Shown: positions 18,388 through 28,287, numbered from the stretch's first letter. The stretch is 51,079 nt of DNA from Pantoea stewartii subsp. stewartii (GCF_008801695.1 NZ_VZPF01000033.1:1-51079); one strand, 5' to 3'. Program-made: numbers and translations. The notes: generated by a model not told the origin, from the letters alone.

Positions 18388-19950
18388 CTACCCTTCCCGG
18401 CTGGCCAGATAGGTTTCAAAATCCAGCGTATCACTCACTTCGAGCTGCTGTTGCGCCGCAACAGATGCCTGCGCCTGTTGCGCAAAGTCCTCTGGCTTTA
18501 ACACTTCCAGCGGCTCATTAACCAGCAACTGACGATACTGTTCCGCCAGCATAATCCCCGTGCCCGTTACGCCGTGTTCTTTCATGGCATTCAGAATACG
18601 CGCCGAATAGGTTAGCTCAGGATCGTCAAAGGATGCTACCAGTTCATCGCAGACCTGCTGATATTCAGTGGTGCCCTGATTACTGTCCAGCGCTTCTGCG
18701 ACGCGGCGCAGGTCGGCGAACAAGGTTTTGCCCACCTCGCGCAGTGAATATTCCGCCTCACCACATCCTACCGCAATCTTCAGGTCAGGCTTACGTCCTT
18801 CCAGCACCACGCGGTTCCAGTTCTGCCGGCTACATTGTAATTCATCAGCGCTCATTTCAGGCGCGTCTGCCAGCGTGCACCAGATCAGGAACAGATCGAG
18901 GAAGCGGACCTGATTCTCATCCACACCAACAGGTGAGAAGGGATTAATGTCCATGGAACGCACTTCAATGTACTCAATACCACCCCGTAACAACGCATCT
19001 GATGGAGCTTCTCCGGAACGAGTAACGCGTTTCGGACGAATCGGCGCATAGAGTTCATTTTCAATCTGCAATACGTTGGTATTCAGCTGTAACCAGTTGC
19101 CCTCAGCATCCCGGGTGCCCATCTTCACAAAGTCTTCTGAAGGCGTTTTAATCGCTTTTTTCAGTGCGCTGACGTAACCCTCAAGGGAATTAAAGGTAAT
19201 GCCCAATGCGCTTTGTGACTTGTTGGTGTAGCCCAGGTCGCTCAGACGTAACGATGTCGCGTAAGGCAGCCACAGCGTGCCTTTGTCATCGTGTTTAAAC
19301 GGCAGTGCGCTTTCTTTGCCCTGCAGGAAGCTGGAGCAGATAGCGGGCGATGCGCCAAACAAATAAGGAATGACCCAGCCAAAGCGATAATAGTTACGAA
19401 TCAGGCGCAGATAGCCCGCAGAAATCGTCTCTTTACCACTTTCGTAATCTTTTACGTCTGCCCATGCCTGCCAGAACGACAGCGGCAGAGAGAAGTTATA
19501 GTGAATACCGGAGATGGTTTGCATCAGCGCACCATAGCGGTTTTTAAGCCCCTGGCGATACAGCGTTTTCATCCGACCAATATTCGATGTGCCATACTGC
19601 GCCAGCGTAATCTTATCGGCGTCCTCAATCAGGCAAGGCATACTGAAAGGCCACATGCGTTCGTCACCGAGCTCATCCGCAACATGGCGGTGGACATCGC
19701 GCAGAAACGCCAGCATATGATCAATGCTGTGATCAACTGGGGTAATGAACTCCAACAGCGTCTCAGCAAAGTCAGTGGTGATCCAGTCATGCTTAAGCGC
19801 CGATCCGAGCGATGCAGGATGCGCAGTCGTTGCAAGATGTCCATCCGGCTGCACGCGCAACGTTTCACGTTCGATGCCACGACCAATGCCTTTTAGTGCA
19901 TCAGGATGCGCCTCCAGCCAGGATAACGCTTTTGATACGTCGGGGATCAC
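18388..19950 (-). CDS. gshA: Glutamate-cysteine ligase
   Basis: First step of glutathione synthesis: ATP-dependent joining of glutamate and cysteine. About 520 residues (E. coli 518), beginning [16 protein letters not shown]. The proteobacterial GCS family blocks [33 protein letters not shown] and [13 protein letters not shown] are intact. The frame is open to 20160 with an ATG at 19992. The GTG at 19950 has an excellent GGAGG five bases upstream and matches the unusual TTG start of E. coli gshA, so it is chosen. Confidence 0.95.
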   Translation of the reverse strand: MIPDVSKALSWLEAHPDALKGIGRGIERETLRVQPDGHLATTAHPASLGSALKHDWITTDFAETLLEFITPVDHSIDHMLAFLRDVHRHVADELGDERMWPFSMPCLIEDADKITLAQYGTSNIGRMKTLYRQGLKNRYGALMQTISGIHYNFSLPLSFWQAWADVKDYESGKETISAGYLRLIRNYYRFGWVIPYLFGASPAICSSFLQGKESALPFKHDDKGTLWLPYATSLRLSDLGYTNKSQSALGITFNSLEGYVSALKKAIKTPSEDFVKMGTRDAEGNWLQLNTNVLQIENELYAPIRPKRVTRSGEAPSDALLRGGIEYIEVRSMDINPFSPVGVDENQVRFLDLFLIWCTLADAPEMSADELQCSRQNWNRVVLEGRKPDLKIAVGCGEAEYSLREVGKTLFADLRRVAEALDSNQGTTEYQQVCDELVASFDDPELTYSARILNAMKEHGVTGTGIMLAEQYRQLLVNEPLEVLKPEDFAQQAQASVAAQQQLEVSDTLDFETYLASREG

Positions 19951-20023
19951 ATTAACCTCCGGCTGTGTGAATAATTTATTTTTGTTCAGCATAGTGTTAA
20001 CCCTAGCCCCGAATCTGTACGAA

Positions 20024-20452
20024 TCAATGCCACCATTCCATGCCCTGTAATGTGGCGGTCGCAATAACGATGTAACGCAGAGTTTTGCCAATCGCCAGAA
20101 ACAGCACAGTGGGTAGCCAGGCAAAACGCAACCAGCCTGCAAGCACGCAGAGCAAATCACCCACTACCGGCAACCAACTCAATAACAAAGCCGCCGGCCC
20201 AAGCCGCTGCAACCATGCCATTGCTGTTTCATGCCATCGCCCCTGACGTTTTAACGGCAATAAGCGACCCAAAATTATGTTGGTCAAGCCACCCAAGGTA
20301 TTCCCTAACGATGCGACTCCAATCAACCCGTAAACTGATGCGCTTTTCGCGATCAGCAATGCAACCAACAGCGCCTCTGAACTACCCGGAAGTAGCGTCG
20401 CACTAAGAAAGCTGCTGCTCAATAAAGACAGATATGCCAGCGTCTCGCTCAC
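20024..20452 (-). CDS. yqaA: DedA/SNARE-associated family membrane protein YqaA
   Basis: 142-residue inner-membrane protein with about four hydrophobic segments and the family signature [16 protein letters not shown] and [11 protein letters not shown]. Distant DedA relatives are linked to lipid flipping and proton motive force. The precise role of YqaA is unknown. Its start overlaps the yqaB stop by four bases, so both are one transcript. Confidence 0.92.
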   Translation of the reverse strand: MSETLAYLSLLSSSFLSATLLPGSSEALLVALLIAKSASVYGLIGVASLGNTLGGLTNIILGRLLPLKRQGRWHETAMAWLQRLGPAALLLSWLPVVGDLLCVLAGWLRFAWLPTVLFLAIGKTLRYIVIATATLQGMEWWH

Positions 20453-21021
20453 AGCAGACGGACATCAACCACGGCCATACCTGCGGCTTTCGCTGCCTGT
20501 ACGCCAAAATCTGCGTCTTCAAATACCACACAACGCGCCGGTTCAACGCCCAGTAATGCCGCACAGCGCAGGAACGTCTCGGGCTCCGGTTTGTGATGCT
20601 CGACGTCATCCGCCCCAACCACCGCCGAGAAGAGATCTCTGACACCCAGATGATTAAGAAGTGCATCTGCCATGGCGTGCTGGCTACCGGTGCCAACAGC
20701 CAGTGGTCGACGTCCGTGATAAGCCTTAACGACGTCCATTAACGGAAGCGGCTGGACATTTTCCAGCAGCATCGCTTTCACTGCCGCCGTTTTTTCTGCG
20801 GCAAGCAGATAAGGATCGTGATCGGCGTTATTGGTTTCGACAATTAGCTGCGCCAGCCGCCATGATGGCGCACCATTGAAATCCATCATGCGCGCTTCAT
20901 CAAACGTTAAGCCATAACGCGTCAGCACCTGACGCCACGCTTTTCGATGTGTCGGTTCTGTATCAAGAATAGTCCCGTCCATATCGAAAATCAGGGCGTC
21001 GTATTGATCGTAGATTGTCAC
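20449..21021 (-). CDS. yqaB: HAD-family sugar phosphatase YqaB
   Basis: 190-residue cytosolic phosphatase. The HAD nucleophile motif FDMDGTILDTEP lies near residues 11-22. Also seen are VGTGSQ (motif II), KPEPETFL with the conserved Lys, and CVVFEDADFGVQAA (motif IV). The E. coli enzyme acts on fructose 1-phosphate and 6-phosphogluconate. It is coupled to yqaA by a 4-base overlap. Confidence 0.95.
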   Translation of the reverse strand: MTIYDQYDALIFDMDGTILDTEPTHRKAWRQVLTRYGLTFDEARMMDFNGAPSWRLAQLIVETNNADHDPYLLAAEKTAAVKAMLLENVQPLPLMDVVKAYHGRRPLAVGTGSQHAMADALLNHLGVRDLFSAVVGADDVEHHKPEPETFLRCAALLGVEPARCVVFEDADFGVQAAKAAGMAVVDVRLL

Positions 21022-21511
21022 AGAGGACCTCCAACAAATGAGCCACTACTTTAGCTGAATGTGCGTAGGTTGTCGCCAGGCGGGATGAACAGCAAATGCT
21101 TTGAAAGCATTAGCTATTTTAGTTTTCAGATAAAGGTGATCGTGATGGAAAGCCTGTAACCCTTCGAATTTCCAATGGTTTTAGCAGGAAAGCAGAACGT
21201 AAGCATTATGTTAAGAAAGCCGAAGTGCCTGCCATCCGGGACAGAAAGTTTACGTCGCGATAAACACGATATTCCTTACAAAATCAGCCTGATCGAGAGG
21301 AATTCAATACTATGTTTATGACTAAAACAGTTAAGTTGGCGTTCTGGATTGCGACGGTAAGGCTGGATGTTACGCACCTGCTGCACCAGGAAGGCGTTGA
21401 ATGAAATACACGACGCCAATCCTTGCTTTTGCGTTTAGCACGCGTGGCGAGGTTGTGTGGACTGTCAGGTGGAGCGCAGAGAGAAGGCGTTTGAAGATTA
21501 ATCGCTATACA
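21022..21511. other. 490-base gap without a confident gene; possible gene remnant
   Basis: Two tiny plus-strand ORFs overlap as ATGA. The first has 30 codons (21312-21404, MTKTVKLAFWIATVRLDV, ribosome-binding site GAGAGG). The second, from 21403, begins MKYTTPILAFAFS. In another frame the end reads CQVERREKAFED and stops near 21502. Fragments that look coding in different frames suggest a decayed short gene, possibly an exported protein. I cannot name it. It lies between yqaB and the tRNA repeat cluster. Confidence 0.3.
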
Positions 21512-21610
21512 CCGGGAGGATGATTCGGCTCGCGCCTTACCCTTCGGGCCGTTGCTGACGCAACGCTGGTTCTGACTGACAGATTGAATGGCTTACAGAC
21601 CAGGAACACA
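21512..21610 (-). repeat. tRNA-Arg spacer repeat, copy A
   Basis: Shares with copies B and C a block of about 100 bases. It starts with GGGAGGAT (a stub of the tRNA-Arg 3' end) followed by GATTCGGCT, CTTACCCTTCGGGCCGTTGC, a GTTGC/GCAAC mini-hairpin and ACAGACCAGGAACACA. It lacks the ten bases TTATCCTCTC present in B. Being farthest downstream in the transcript, it is the most degraded copy. Confidence 0.85.
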
Positions 21611-21629
21611 TGTTCGTACTGAAAAGTAG

Positions 21630-21745
21630 GGTGCATCCGGGAGGATGATTCGGCTGACGCCTTACCCTTCGGGCCGTTGCTGTCGCAACGTTATCCTCTC
21701 TGGTTCTGACTGACAGACTGAATGGCTTACAGACCAGGAACACAC
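21630..21745 (-). repeat. tRNA-Arg spacer repeat, copy B
   Basis: Begins with GGTGCATCCGGGAGGAT, the last bases of the tRNA-Arg gene including most of the CCA end, then diverges to the shared spacer block. Its downstream end joins the hairpin and 3' end of the tRNA-Arg at 21763-21839. A stub identical to a tRNA 3' end inside the spacer is the arrangement known from the tyrT rtT repeats of E. coli. Confidence 0.88.
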
Positions 21746-21747
21746 GT

Positions 21748-21765
21748 CCACACTGAAAAGTGTGG
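21748..21765 (-). repeat. hairpin overlapping the CCA end of tRNA-Arg copy 1
   Basis: CCACACT / AGTGTGG with a four-base loop. The last three bases of the stem are the CCA of the tRNA. Matching hairpins at 22012-22029 (CCATACT / AGTATGG) and 22224-22241 (CCATATT / AATATGG) follow the other tRNA-Arg copies and keep pairing through paired substitutions. Confidence 0.8.
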
Positions 21766-21839
21766 TGCATCCGGGAGGATTCGAACCTCCGACCGCTCGG
21801 TTCGTAGCCGAGTACTCTATCCAGCTGAGCTACGGATGC
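21763..21839 (-). tRNA. tRNA-Arg (anticodon ACG)
   Basis: 77 nt including encoded CCA. The reverse complement starts GCATCCGTAGCTCAGCTGGA and has the anticodon loop CTACGAA, the T loop TTCGAAT and a full acceptor stem, as in E. coli argQ/Z/Y/V. It reads CGU/CGC/CGA after A34-to-I editing. Confidence 0.98.
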
Positions 21840-21892
21840 ATTTAGAAAGCTTTATGGGACGGCAGAAATCAACCTGGGGATAATACGAAGAA

Positions 21893-22009
21893 TGGTGTAT
21901 CCGGGAGGATGATTCGGCTGGCGCCTTACCCTTCGGGCCGTTGCTGTTGCAACGTTATCCTCACTGGTTCTGACTGACAGATTAAATGTCTTACAGACCA
22001 GGAACACAC
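21893..22009 (-). repeat. tRNA-Arg spacer repeat, copy C
   Basis: Starts with the tRNA 3'-end stub TGGTGTATCCGGGAGGAT (one change from the real tRNA end) and then carries the shared spacer block. It leads into the hairpin of the second tRNA-Arg. The loop of the internal GTTGC/GCAAC hairpin differs in each copy (TGAC, TGTC, TGTT) while the stem is kept. Confidence 0.88.
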
Positions 22010-22026
22010 GTCCATACTGGAAAGTA

Positions 22027-22103
22027 TGGTGCATCCGGGAGGATTCGAACCTCCGACCGCTCGGTTCGTAGCCGAGTACTCTATCCAGCTGAGCTACGGA
22101 TGC
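22027..22103 (-). tRNA. tRNA-Arg (anticodon ACG)
   Basis: Identical in sequence to the copy at 21763-21839, with CCA encoded. Second of three tandem copies, likely one transcript with the Ser and other Arg tRNAs. Confidence 0.98.
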
Positions 22104-22238
22104 ATTATGAAATTCTTGTACAACGCAGGGTGCTAACGACTCACCATGAAGGAATTGCTAATTCACTTTACAACTCTGTTCCGATACCGTTCTCTGCTGG
22201 CGTGTAGCCTTGCATCAACGTGTCCATATTCAACAATA

Positions 22239-22315
22239 TGGTGCATCCGGGAGGATTCGAACCTCCGACCGCTTGGTTCGTAGCCGAGTACTCTATCCAG
22301 CTGAGCTACGGATGC
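22239..22315 (-). tRNA. tRNA-Arg (anticodon ACG), variant anticodon stem
   Basis: Same as the other two copies except one base: window 22274 is T where the others have C. The anticodon stem 3' strand becomes CCAAG instead of CCGAG, giving a C-A mismatch in the middle of the five-pair stem. The anticodon loop CTACGAA and everything else are unchanged, so the gene may still work, perhaps less well. Confidence 0.95.
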
Positions 22316-22323
22316 ATCGGAAA

Positions 22324-22416
22324 TGGCGGTGAGGGAGGGATTCGAACCCTCGATACAGCTTTTGACCGTATACTCCCTTAGCAGGGGAGCGCCTTCAGCC
22401 TCTCGGCCACCTCACC
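22324..22416 (-). tRNA. serV: tRNA-Ser (anticodon GCU)
   Basis: 93 nt with CCA. The reverse complement starts GGTGAGGTGGCCGAGAGGCT and has the anticodon loop CTGCTAA and a long variable arm, typical of class II tRNA-Ser reading AGC/AGU. It lies eight bases upstream of the first tRNA-Arg, as in the E. coli serV-argVYZQ cluster. Confidence 0.98.
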
Positions 22417-22654
22417 TTACGCGTTCTTCCGAACTGTGCTTCTGAACTTTGTTTCCGCTCATCGGCACTGCGTGGCGCACATATTACTTTCCCGGACTTA
22501 TAAGTCAAACAATTTTTCGGAAGGTTTTTTCTGTTTGCACAAATGACAGGCAATTGGGACAAAATGACGGCAAAAAGAGTGAATAATCAACAATGAAAGA
22601 TGATGAAGTTAACAAAAATGGGCGATAAACAGAAAAAAGGAAATTAAGCGGCGG

Positions 22655-22692
22655 GAGGAAAAAGGGGAGCGTCTCGCACAGGTGCGAGACGC
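22655..22692 (-). terminator. csrA terminator
   Basis: A 10-bp perfect stem, GCGTCTCGCA / TGCGAGACGC, with a CCTG loop, followed leftward by TCCCCTTTTTCC, eight bases after the csrA stop. Confidence 0.85.
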
Positions 22693-22700
22693 AGAATCTG

Positions 22701-22886
22701 TCAGACGTTAGTTTGTTGCGTTTTTTCGGCCTGGATGCGCTGGTAAATCTCTTCGCGATGCACAGACACTTCTTTGGGTGCGTTAACACCAATACGGACC
22801 TGGTTACCTTTGACGCCCAGCACCGTTACAGTCACCTCATCGCCAATCATGAGGGTTTCACCAACTCGACGAGTTAGAATAAGCAT
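22701..22886 (-). CDS. csrA: Carbon storage regulator CsrA
   Basis: 61-residue homodimeric RNA-binding protein that controls translation and stability of many mRNAs by binding GGA motifs. [15 protein letters not shown] and the basic [10 protein letters not shown] (with Arg44) form the RNA-binding surface. Identical in length to E. coli CsrA. It lies 249 bases downstream of alaS and may be read from its own promoters in that gap. Confidence 0.99.
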   Translation of the reverse strand: MLILTRRVGETLMIGDEVTVTVLGVKGNQVRIGVNAPKEVSVHREEIYQRIQAEKTQQTNV

Positions 22887-23135
22887 TTTTTGCTCCTTGA
22901 AAGATTAAAAGAGTCGGGCTCATACAGCTTCCCGGCGTTATCCATCACTTAACGCTGTACACAGGTTATGAGAAATACACCATTGCACATCAACGCGCCA
23001 ATACATTCTGCTGATAAATAGTTTAGCCGAAATACGCTACATCAACCCGACTTTGTCACTAGCAAATTTAACACCGTATTAAAAAGCGCCGGAACATCAG
23101 TTCTGACGCTTGCTACGATGAATTATTTTATTTCA

Positions 23136-25763
23136 TCACAGACGGCTCGAAACCCATCCTTCAACATCTGCCAGCGCACCTTTCAGTGCCGTAGCATCAC
23201 TGCCACCTGCCTGCGCCATATCAGGTCGACCACCGCCTTTCCCGCCCACTTTCGGGGCAAGTTCAGCAATCAGCTCTCCCGCTTTTACGCGGTCGGTAAG
23301 ATCTTTTGTTACGCCAGCAATCAATGACACTTTGCCCTCAGCGACAGTGGCCAGAACAATGATGGCCGAACCCAGCTGATTTTTAAGATCATCAACCATA
23401 GTGCGCAACATTTTCGGATCGGTGTTACTGAGCTCTGTCACCAGCAGCTTCGCGCCTTTCACATCAATGGCGTTGTTGCCAAGCTGGGCACTTTCCTGCG
23501 CCGCCTGCTGATCGCGCAACTGCTGTAATTCTTTTTCCAGCGACCGCACGTGATCAACCAGCCCACGCACTTTGTCGTTCAGGTTACTGCTGTTGGCTTT
23601 CACCAACTGAGCAATGTCCTGTAACTGACTGCTCTGGGCATAAACCTGCGCCAGTGCCGCTTCACCCGTCACCGCTTCAATGCGGCGAATACCGGCTGCG
23701 CTACCCGATTCAGCCTGAATACGGAACAGACCAATATCCCCCGTACGTGCAGCGTGCGTACCACCACAGAGTTCAACAGAGAAATCGCCCATGGTCAGTA
23801 CACGCACGCGTTGGTCATATTTCTCGCCAAACAGCGCCATTGCGCCTTTCGCCTTCGCCGCCTCAAGATCCATCACGTCGGTTTCTACCGGTAAGTTGCG
23901 ACGGATTTGCGCGTTCACAATGTCTTCGACCTGACGAATCTCCTGAGGTTTCATGGCCTCAAAATGAGAGAAGTCAAAACGCAGGTATTTATCGTTAACC
24001 AGAGAGCCTTTCTGTGCGACGTGCTCACCCAGCACCTGACGCAATGCAGCGTGCATTAAGTGCGTTGCGGAGTGATTCAGACGGATACGTGCACGACGTG
24101 CTTCATCAACCACCGCCTCCACGCGGTCGCCAATGCGCAGCTGACCGCTGCTCACTTTGCCAATATGCCCAATTGCCTGGCCATATTTCTGCGTATCCTG
24201 AACCTGGAATTCAACGTTATTGCCTTTCAGCACACCGGTATCGCCAACCTGACCACCCGACTCGCCATAGAAAGGCGTTTCATCCAGCACTACCACCGCA
24301 TCCTGCCCTGCCGAAACGGTGTCAACCGCTTCACCTGCGACGAACAGCCCTTTCACCGTCGCGGCCAGGTCCAGTTGGTCATAGCCTTTAAAGGATGAGG
24401 CCGCATCTGTGCGGATGACATTGCTGTAGTCAGCGCCGAAGCCGCTGGCTTCACGGGCCCGTTGACGCTGTTGTTCCATGGCTTTTTCAAAACCGGCTTC
24501 GTCAATTTTGAGATTACGCTCACGGCAGACATCGGCCGTTAAATCGGCAGGAAAACCAAAGGTATCGTACAAACGGAAGACAGTTTCACCATCCAGCGTA
24601 TCGCCTTTCAGTTTAGCCAGTTCGTCATCAAGCAGGGCCAGGCCACGCTCCAGCGTTTTCGCAAACTGCTCTTCTTCGCTCTTCAGAACATTTTCAACCT
24701 GAGCCTGTTGGCGCTGCAGCTCTTCGCCAGCCGCCCCCATCACCTCAATCAGTGGCGCAACCAGTTTGTAGAAGAACGCCTCTTTCGCACCCAACATGTT
24801 GCCGTGACGCACTGCACGACGAATGATACGGCGCAGAACATAACCGCGGTTTTCGTTCGACGGGATCACGCCATCCGCAATCAGGAATGCACAGGAGCGG
24901 ATATGATCGGCAATAACGCGCAACGACTTATTGCTCAGATCGGTCGCACCAGTGACCTCAGCAACCGCGTTAATCAGCTTCTGGAACAGATCGATTTCAT
25001 AGTTGGAATTCACATGTTGCAGGACCGCCGTGATGCGTTCCAGCCCCATTCCGGTATCTACCGACGGCTTAGGTAATGGCAGCATGGTGCCATCCGCCTG
25101 ACGGTTAAACTGCATGAAGACGATGTTCCAGATTTCGATGTAACGATCGCCGTCCTCTTCAGGACTGCCTGGCGGTCCGCCCCAGATATGATCGCCATGA
25201 TCGTAGAAAATCTCGGTGCAGGGACCACAAGGACCCGTGTCCCCCATCTGCCAGAAGTTATCTGACGCGTAAGCACTGCCTTTGTTGTCGCCAATACGGA
25301 TAATACGTTCGCGCGGAACACCAATATCATTGGCCCAGATGTCGAACGCTTCGTCATCGGTTTCATAGACAGTAACCCAAAGGCGCTCTTTCGGCAGCCT
25401 GAACCATTGGTCACCGGTCAGCAGTTCCCAGGCATAGGCAATGGCTTCTTTTTTGAAATAGTCGCCGAAGCTGAAGTTGCCCAGCATTTCAAAAAAGGTG
25501 TGATGGCGTGCGGTGTAACCGACGTTTTCAAGGTCGTTATGCTTCCCGCCCGCACGAACGCAACGCTGCGACGTGGTGGCGCGGGTATAGTCACGCTTGT
25601 CCTGACCGAGAAACACATCTTTAAACTGGTTCATTCCGGCGTTAGTAAACAGTAACGTCGGATCGTTGTTCGGTACCAGGGAGCTGCTTGCTACAACCTG
25701 ATGTCCCTTACTATTGAAAAAGTCGAGAAACGCTTGACGGATCTCAGCAGTGCTCTTGCTCAT
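23136..25763 (-). CDS. alaS: Alanyl-tRNA synthetase
   Basis: 875 residues (E. coli 876). Class II synthetase charging tRNA-Ala, with a built-in editing domain that removes mischarged Ser and Gly. Catalytic core about 1-460 ([20 protein letters not shown]). The editing domain has [11 protein letters not shown] and the downstream metal-binding [13 protein letters not shown]. The C-terminal C-Ala domain ends with [15 protein letters not shown]. Confidence 0.99.
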   Translation of the reverse strand: MSKSTAEIRQAFLDFFNSKGHQVVASSSLVPNNDPTLLFTNAGMNQFKDVFLGQDKRDYTRATTSQRCVRAGGKHNDLENVGYTARHHTFFEMLGNFSFGDYFKKEAIAYAWELLTGDQWFRLPKERLWVTVYETDDEAFDIWANDIGVPRERIIRIGDNKGSAYASDNFWQMGDTGPCGPCTEIFYDHGDHIWGGPPGSPEEDGDRYIEIWNIVFMQFNRQADGTMLPLPKPSVDTGMGLERITAVLQHVNSNYEIDLFQKLINAVAEVTGATDLSNKSLRVIADHIRSCAFLIADGVIPSNENRGYVLRRIIRRAVRHGNMLGAKEAFFYKLVAPLIEVMGAAGEELQRQQAQVENVLKSEEEQFAKTLERGLALLDDELAKLKGDTLDGETVFRLYDTFGFPADLTADVCRERNLKIDEAGFEKAMEQQRQRAREASGFGADYSNVIRTDAASSFKGYDQLDLAATVKGLFVAGEAVDTVSAGQDAVVVLDETPFYGESGGQVGDTGVLKGNNVEFQVQDTQKYGQAIGHIGKVSSGQLRIGDRVEAVVDEARRARIRLNHSATHLMHAALRQVLGEHVAQKGSLVNDKYLRFDFSHFEAMKPQEIRQVEDIVNAQIRRNLPVETDVMDLEAAKAKGAMALFGEKYDQRVRVLTMGDFSVELCGGTHAARTGDIGLFRIQAESGSAAGIRRIEAVTGEAALAQVYAQSSQLQDIAQLVKANSSNLNDKVRGLVDHVRSLEKELQQLRDQQAAQESAQLGNNAIDVKGAKLLVTELSNTDPKMLRTMVDDLKNQLGSAIIVLATVAEGKVSLIAGVTKDLTDRVKAGELIAELAPKVGGKGGGRPDMAQAGGSDATALKGALADVEGWVSSRL

Positions 25764-25894
25764 ATATATCCTGGAATCACGCTAACGAAAGGTCCTTCTT
25801 TATCAGGCGTACCGCGTTATCACGGCAGCAAGCTTAAGGAACCAAAAGGGGTAAGATAAATATTCTTCGGAGGGAAGTAAAATCACATCGGCCT

Positions 25895-26407
25895 TTAGTC
25901 GTCAAAATTTCTGAAAACCTGCTGAATATATTCACTCAGAAAGCCTTTTGCATGCAGATAGCGTTGCACTTTTGCTTTTTCTTTCCATTCGGTCGGCAAC
26001 GGATGGCCAAATTTCTTTTCTGCCAGTTCCGCTGCGCAGGCTGACCAGTCGATCTCCGTCTCTTCCATGGCGAGATCAATCGCATCACGGCTTATGCCCT
26101 TTTGCCACAGCTCAAGCCGGATCCGTTGTGGGCCAAAGCCTTTACGGCTGCGGCTCTGAATAAATCGCTCTGTGAAGCGCTCATCGTTCAGCCAGCCATT
26201 TTCGCTGCACCAGTTGATGACCCTTTCCAACAGCTCGGGAGTGATAATTTCAGGTTCTTTTTGTTTTATCCACGCACTGCGCTGGGCAGATAACTGCAGT
26301 TTTTGTTTGAGCTCTTCGCGACTGTGATCGCGCTGACCCAGCAGGCGCATTGCCCGATCGAGCAGGCGTGAAAAAGAGATAACGTGTGGCTGAGGTTGTT
26401 CAGACAT
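25895..26407 (-). CDS. recX: RecA modulator RecX
   Basis: 170 residues. It binds RecA filaments and limits their extension. Three tandem three-helix repeats are visible (RLLDRAMRLLGQRDHSREEL; WCSENGWLNDERF; RKGFGPQRIRLELWQKGISRD), the hallmark of the family. The start at 26407 is chosen over an ATG six codons upstream by comparison with relatives. It follows recA with a leaky hairpin in between, as in E. coli, so it is mainly made by read-through. Confidence 0.95.
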   Translation of the reverse strand: MSEQPQPHVISFSRLLDRAMRLLGQRDHSREELKQKLQLSAQRSAWIKQKEPEIITPELLERVINWCSENGWLNDERFTERFIQSRSRKGFGPQRIRLELWQKGISRDAIDLAMEETEIDWSACAAELAEKKFGHPLPTEWKEKAKVQRYLHAKGFLSEYIQQVFRNFDD

Positions 26408-26485
26408 ACTGCGCACCTTTAACAAACGGAAAGAGAGTATGGAGGCAGAGGGGGAAAGAGGAAAGGCAAGTGAGAGGTTAACGTC

Positions 26486-26515
26486 AAACGGGAGCAGATT
26501 TCTCTGCTCCCGTTT
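26486..26515 (-). terminator. recA terminator before recX
   Basis: A 13-bp perfect stem AAACGGGAGCAGA / TCTGCTCCCGTTT with a 4-base loop, seven bases after the recA stop. The tail has only three T residues, so read-through into recX is likely. Confidence 0.88.
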
Positions 26516-26521
26516 CAGGCA

Positions 26522-27592
26522 TTAATAGTCTTCGTTTGCTTCGCTGGCTGCATTCTCAACGTCGTCAGCGGAGAAGTCCGCTGCGTCGTTTTGCTCAGCG
26601 CCGTTGAGCAACATGTCGCGCAGTTTCAGGTCAATTTCGTTCGCGACAGCCGCATTTTCCTTGAGGAAGTTGCTGGCGTTTGCCTTACCCTGACCAATTT
26701 TATCGCCTTTATAGCTGTACCAGGCACCCGCTTTTTCAATCAGCTTGTGCTTCACACCGAGGTCTACCAGCTCGCCAAAGGTGTTGATCCCTTCGCCATA
26801 CATGATTTGGAACTCAGCCTGCTTAAAGGGCGCAGCAATTTTGTTCTTAACCACTTTAACGCGGGTTTCACTACCGACGACGTTGTCACCCTCTTTGATG
26901 GCGCCAATACGGCGGATATCAAGGCGAACTGACGCGTAGAACTTCAGTGCGTTACCGCCGGTGGTGGTTTCCGGATTACCGAACATCACACCAATTTTCA
27001 TACGAATCTGGTTGATGAAGATCAGCAGCGTATTCGACTGTTTCAGGTTACCGGCCAGCTTACGCATCGCCTGGCTCATCATACGCGCCGCCAGGCCCAT
27101 ATGTGAGTCACCGATTTCGCCTTCAATTTCGGCTTTTGGTGTCAGGGCAGCAACGGAGTCGACGATAATCACGTCAACGGCACCGGAGCGCGCCAGCGCG
27201 TCACAGATTTCCAGCGCCTGTTCACCCGTATCGGGCTGTGAACACAGCAGGTTATCGATATCAACGCCCAGTTTCTTGGCGTAGACCGGATCCAGTGCGT
27301 GTTCAGCATCGATAAAGGCACAGGTTTTACCTTTACGCTGTGCGGCAGCAATCACCTGCAGCGTCAGCGTGGTTTTACCCGAGGCTTCAGGACCGTAGAT
27401 CTCGACGATACGGCCCATCGGCAATCCACCCGCACCTAATGCGATATCCAGTGACAGGGAGCCTGTTGAGATGGTTTCCACATCCATTGAGCGGTCTTCA
27501 CCCAAGCGCATGATGGAGCCTTTACCAAATTGCTTCTCAATCTGGCCGAGCGCGGCAGCTAAAGCCTTCTGTTTGTTTTCATCAATTGCCAT
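26522..27592 (-). CDS. recA: Recombinase RecA
   Basis: 356 residues (E. coli 353). Strand-exchange protein and co-protease for LexA in the SOS response. Walker A GPEASGKT at about 66-73, Walker [11 protein letters not shown], loop L2 [20 protein letters not shown], and an acidic C-terminal tail ([18 protein letters not shown]). Its promoter carries a perfect LexA box. Confidence 0.99.
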   Translation of the reverse strand: MAIDENKQKALAAALGQIEKQFGKGSIMRLGEDRSMDVETISTGSLSLDIALGAGGLPMGRIVEIYGPEASGKTTLTLQVIAAAQRKGKTCAFIDAEHALDPVYAKKLGVDIDNLLCSQPDTGEQALEICDALARSGAVDVIIVDSVAALTPKAEIEGEIGDSHMGLAARMMSQAMRKLAGNLKQSNTLLIFINQIRMKIGVMFGNPETTTGGNALKFYASVRLDIRRIGAIKEGDNVVGSETRVKVVKNKIAAPFKQAEFQIMYGEGINTFGELVDLGVKHKLIEKAGAWYSYKGDKIGQGKANASNFLKENAAVANEIDLKLRDMLLNGAEQNDAADFSADDVENAASEANEDY

Positions 27593-27661
27593 TTCTACTC
27601 CTAATCATGCCGGGTAAACACGCACACATGGTGCCTGTGCACTTTCTGTTGCGAATAATTA

Positions 27662-27681
27662 TACTGTATAGTCATACAGTA
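27662..27681 (-). promoter_or_regulatory. LexA (SOS) box of recA
   Basis: TACTGTATAGTCATACAGTA, an almost complete palindrome with CTGT-N8-ACAG, 70 bases upstream of the recA start. Confidence 0.95.
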
Positions 27682-27687
27682 TCAAGT

Positions 27688-28182
27688 TTAATTTTTCAGA
27701 AATTTACTGGCCAATGTCTGCAGCGCCCAGGCAACCGACTGACGGCGCACCGCATCACGGTCACCGTCAAACTGCTGGCGAAAAGCCATGACAATATCGT
27801 CGGGGCCGGCAAAGCCAAACCACACCGTTCCCACGGGTTTGTCTTCACTGCCCCCCTCCGGGCCAGCAATGCCGCTCACGGAAATGGCGTAATCGGCCCG
27901 CGCCTGCTGCCGGGCACCGACAGCCATTTCGCGCACTACGGCTTCACTGACCGCGCCAGATTGCGCCAGTGAGGCGGCACTGACGCCGACTAATTCCTGC
28001 TTGGCTTCATTACTGTAGGTCACGAATCCCCGTTCAAACCAGGCCGAGCTTCCACTGATGTCCGTAAACACCTTGGCGATCCAGCCGCCGGTGCAGGATT
28101 CGGCGCAGGTCACCGTAGCATTACGCTGCTTCAGCGCCTCACCAATCTGCGCACTCAACGTCTGCAACTGCGAATCATTCAT
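27688..28182 (-). CDS. pncC: Nicotinamide-nucleotide amidase PncC (CinA C-terminal family)
   Basis: 164 residues. It deamidates NMN to NaMN in pyridine nucleotide salvage. The CinA-C signature TCAESCTGGWIAKVFTDI at about residues 25-42 holds the catalytic Ser, and GIAGPEGGSEDKPVGTVWF closes the active site. The start ATG 28182 has GGGAG upstream. An earlier ATG (28221) is not family-like. It lies directly upstream of recA, as in E. coli. Confidence 0.96.
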   Translation of the reverse strand: MNDSQLQTLSAQIGEALKQRNATVTCAESCTGGWIAKVFTDISGSSAWFERGFVTYSNEAKQELVGVSAASLAQSGAVSEAVVREMAVGARQQARADYAISVSGIAGPEGGSEDKPVGTVWFGFAGPDDIVMAFRQQFDGDRDAVRRQSVAWALQTLASKFLKN

Positions 28183-28287
28183 TTTGTCGCTCCCTGTCAA
28201 CGAGTACTGAACATGGTGCAAGCCCTGCCCTTTTTCAAGCGCCTGGGGTAAAGCAATGCAGAAATTGCGTGTGACTATCCAGATATT

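Noticed and set aside
18307..18501. ORF of 64 codons covering micA
   Set aside because: It coincides with the MicA RNA and its terminator and runs antisense into gshA. The sRNA explains the conservation.
19951..20160. N-terminal extension of gshA in the same frame
   Set aside because: The extra 70 residues are unlike the family. The GTG at 19950 has an ideal GGAGG site and the right protein start, so the longer frame is fortuitous.
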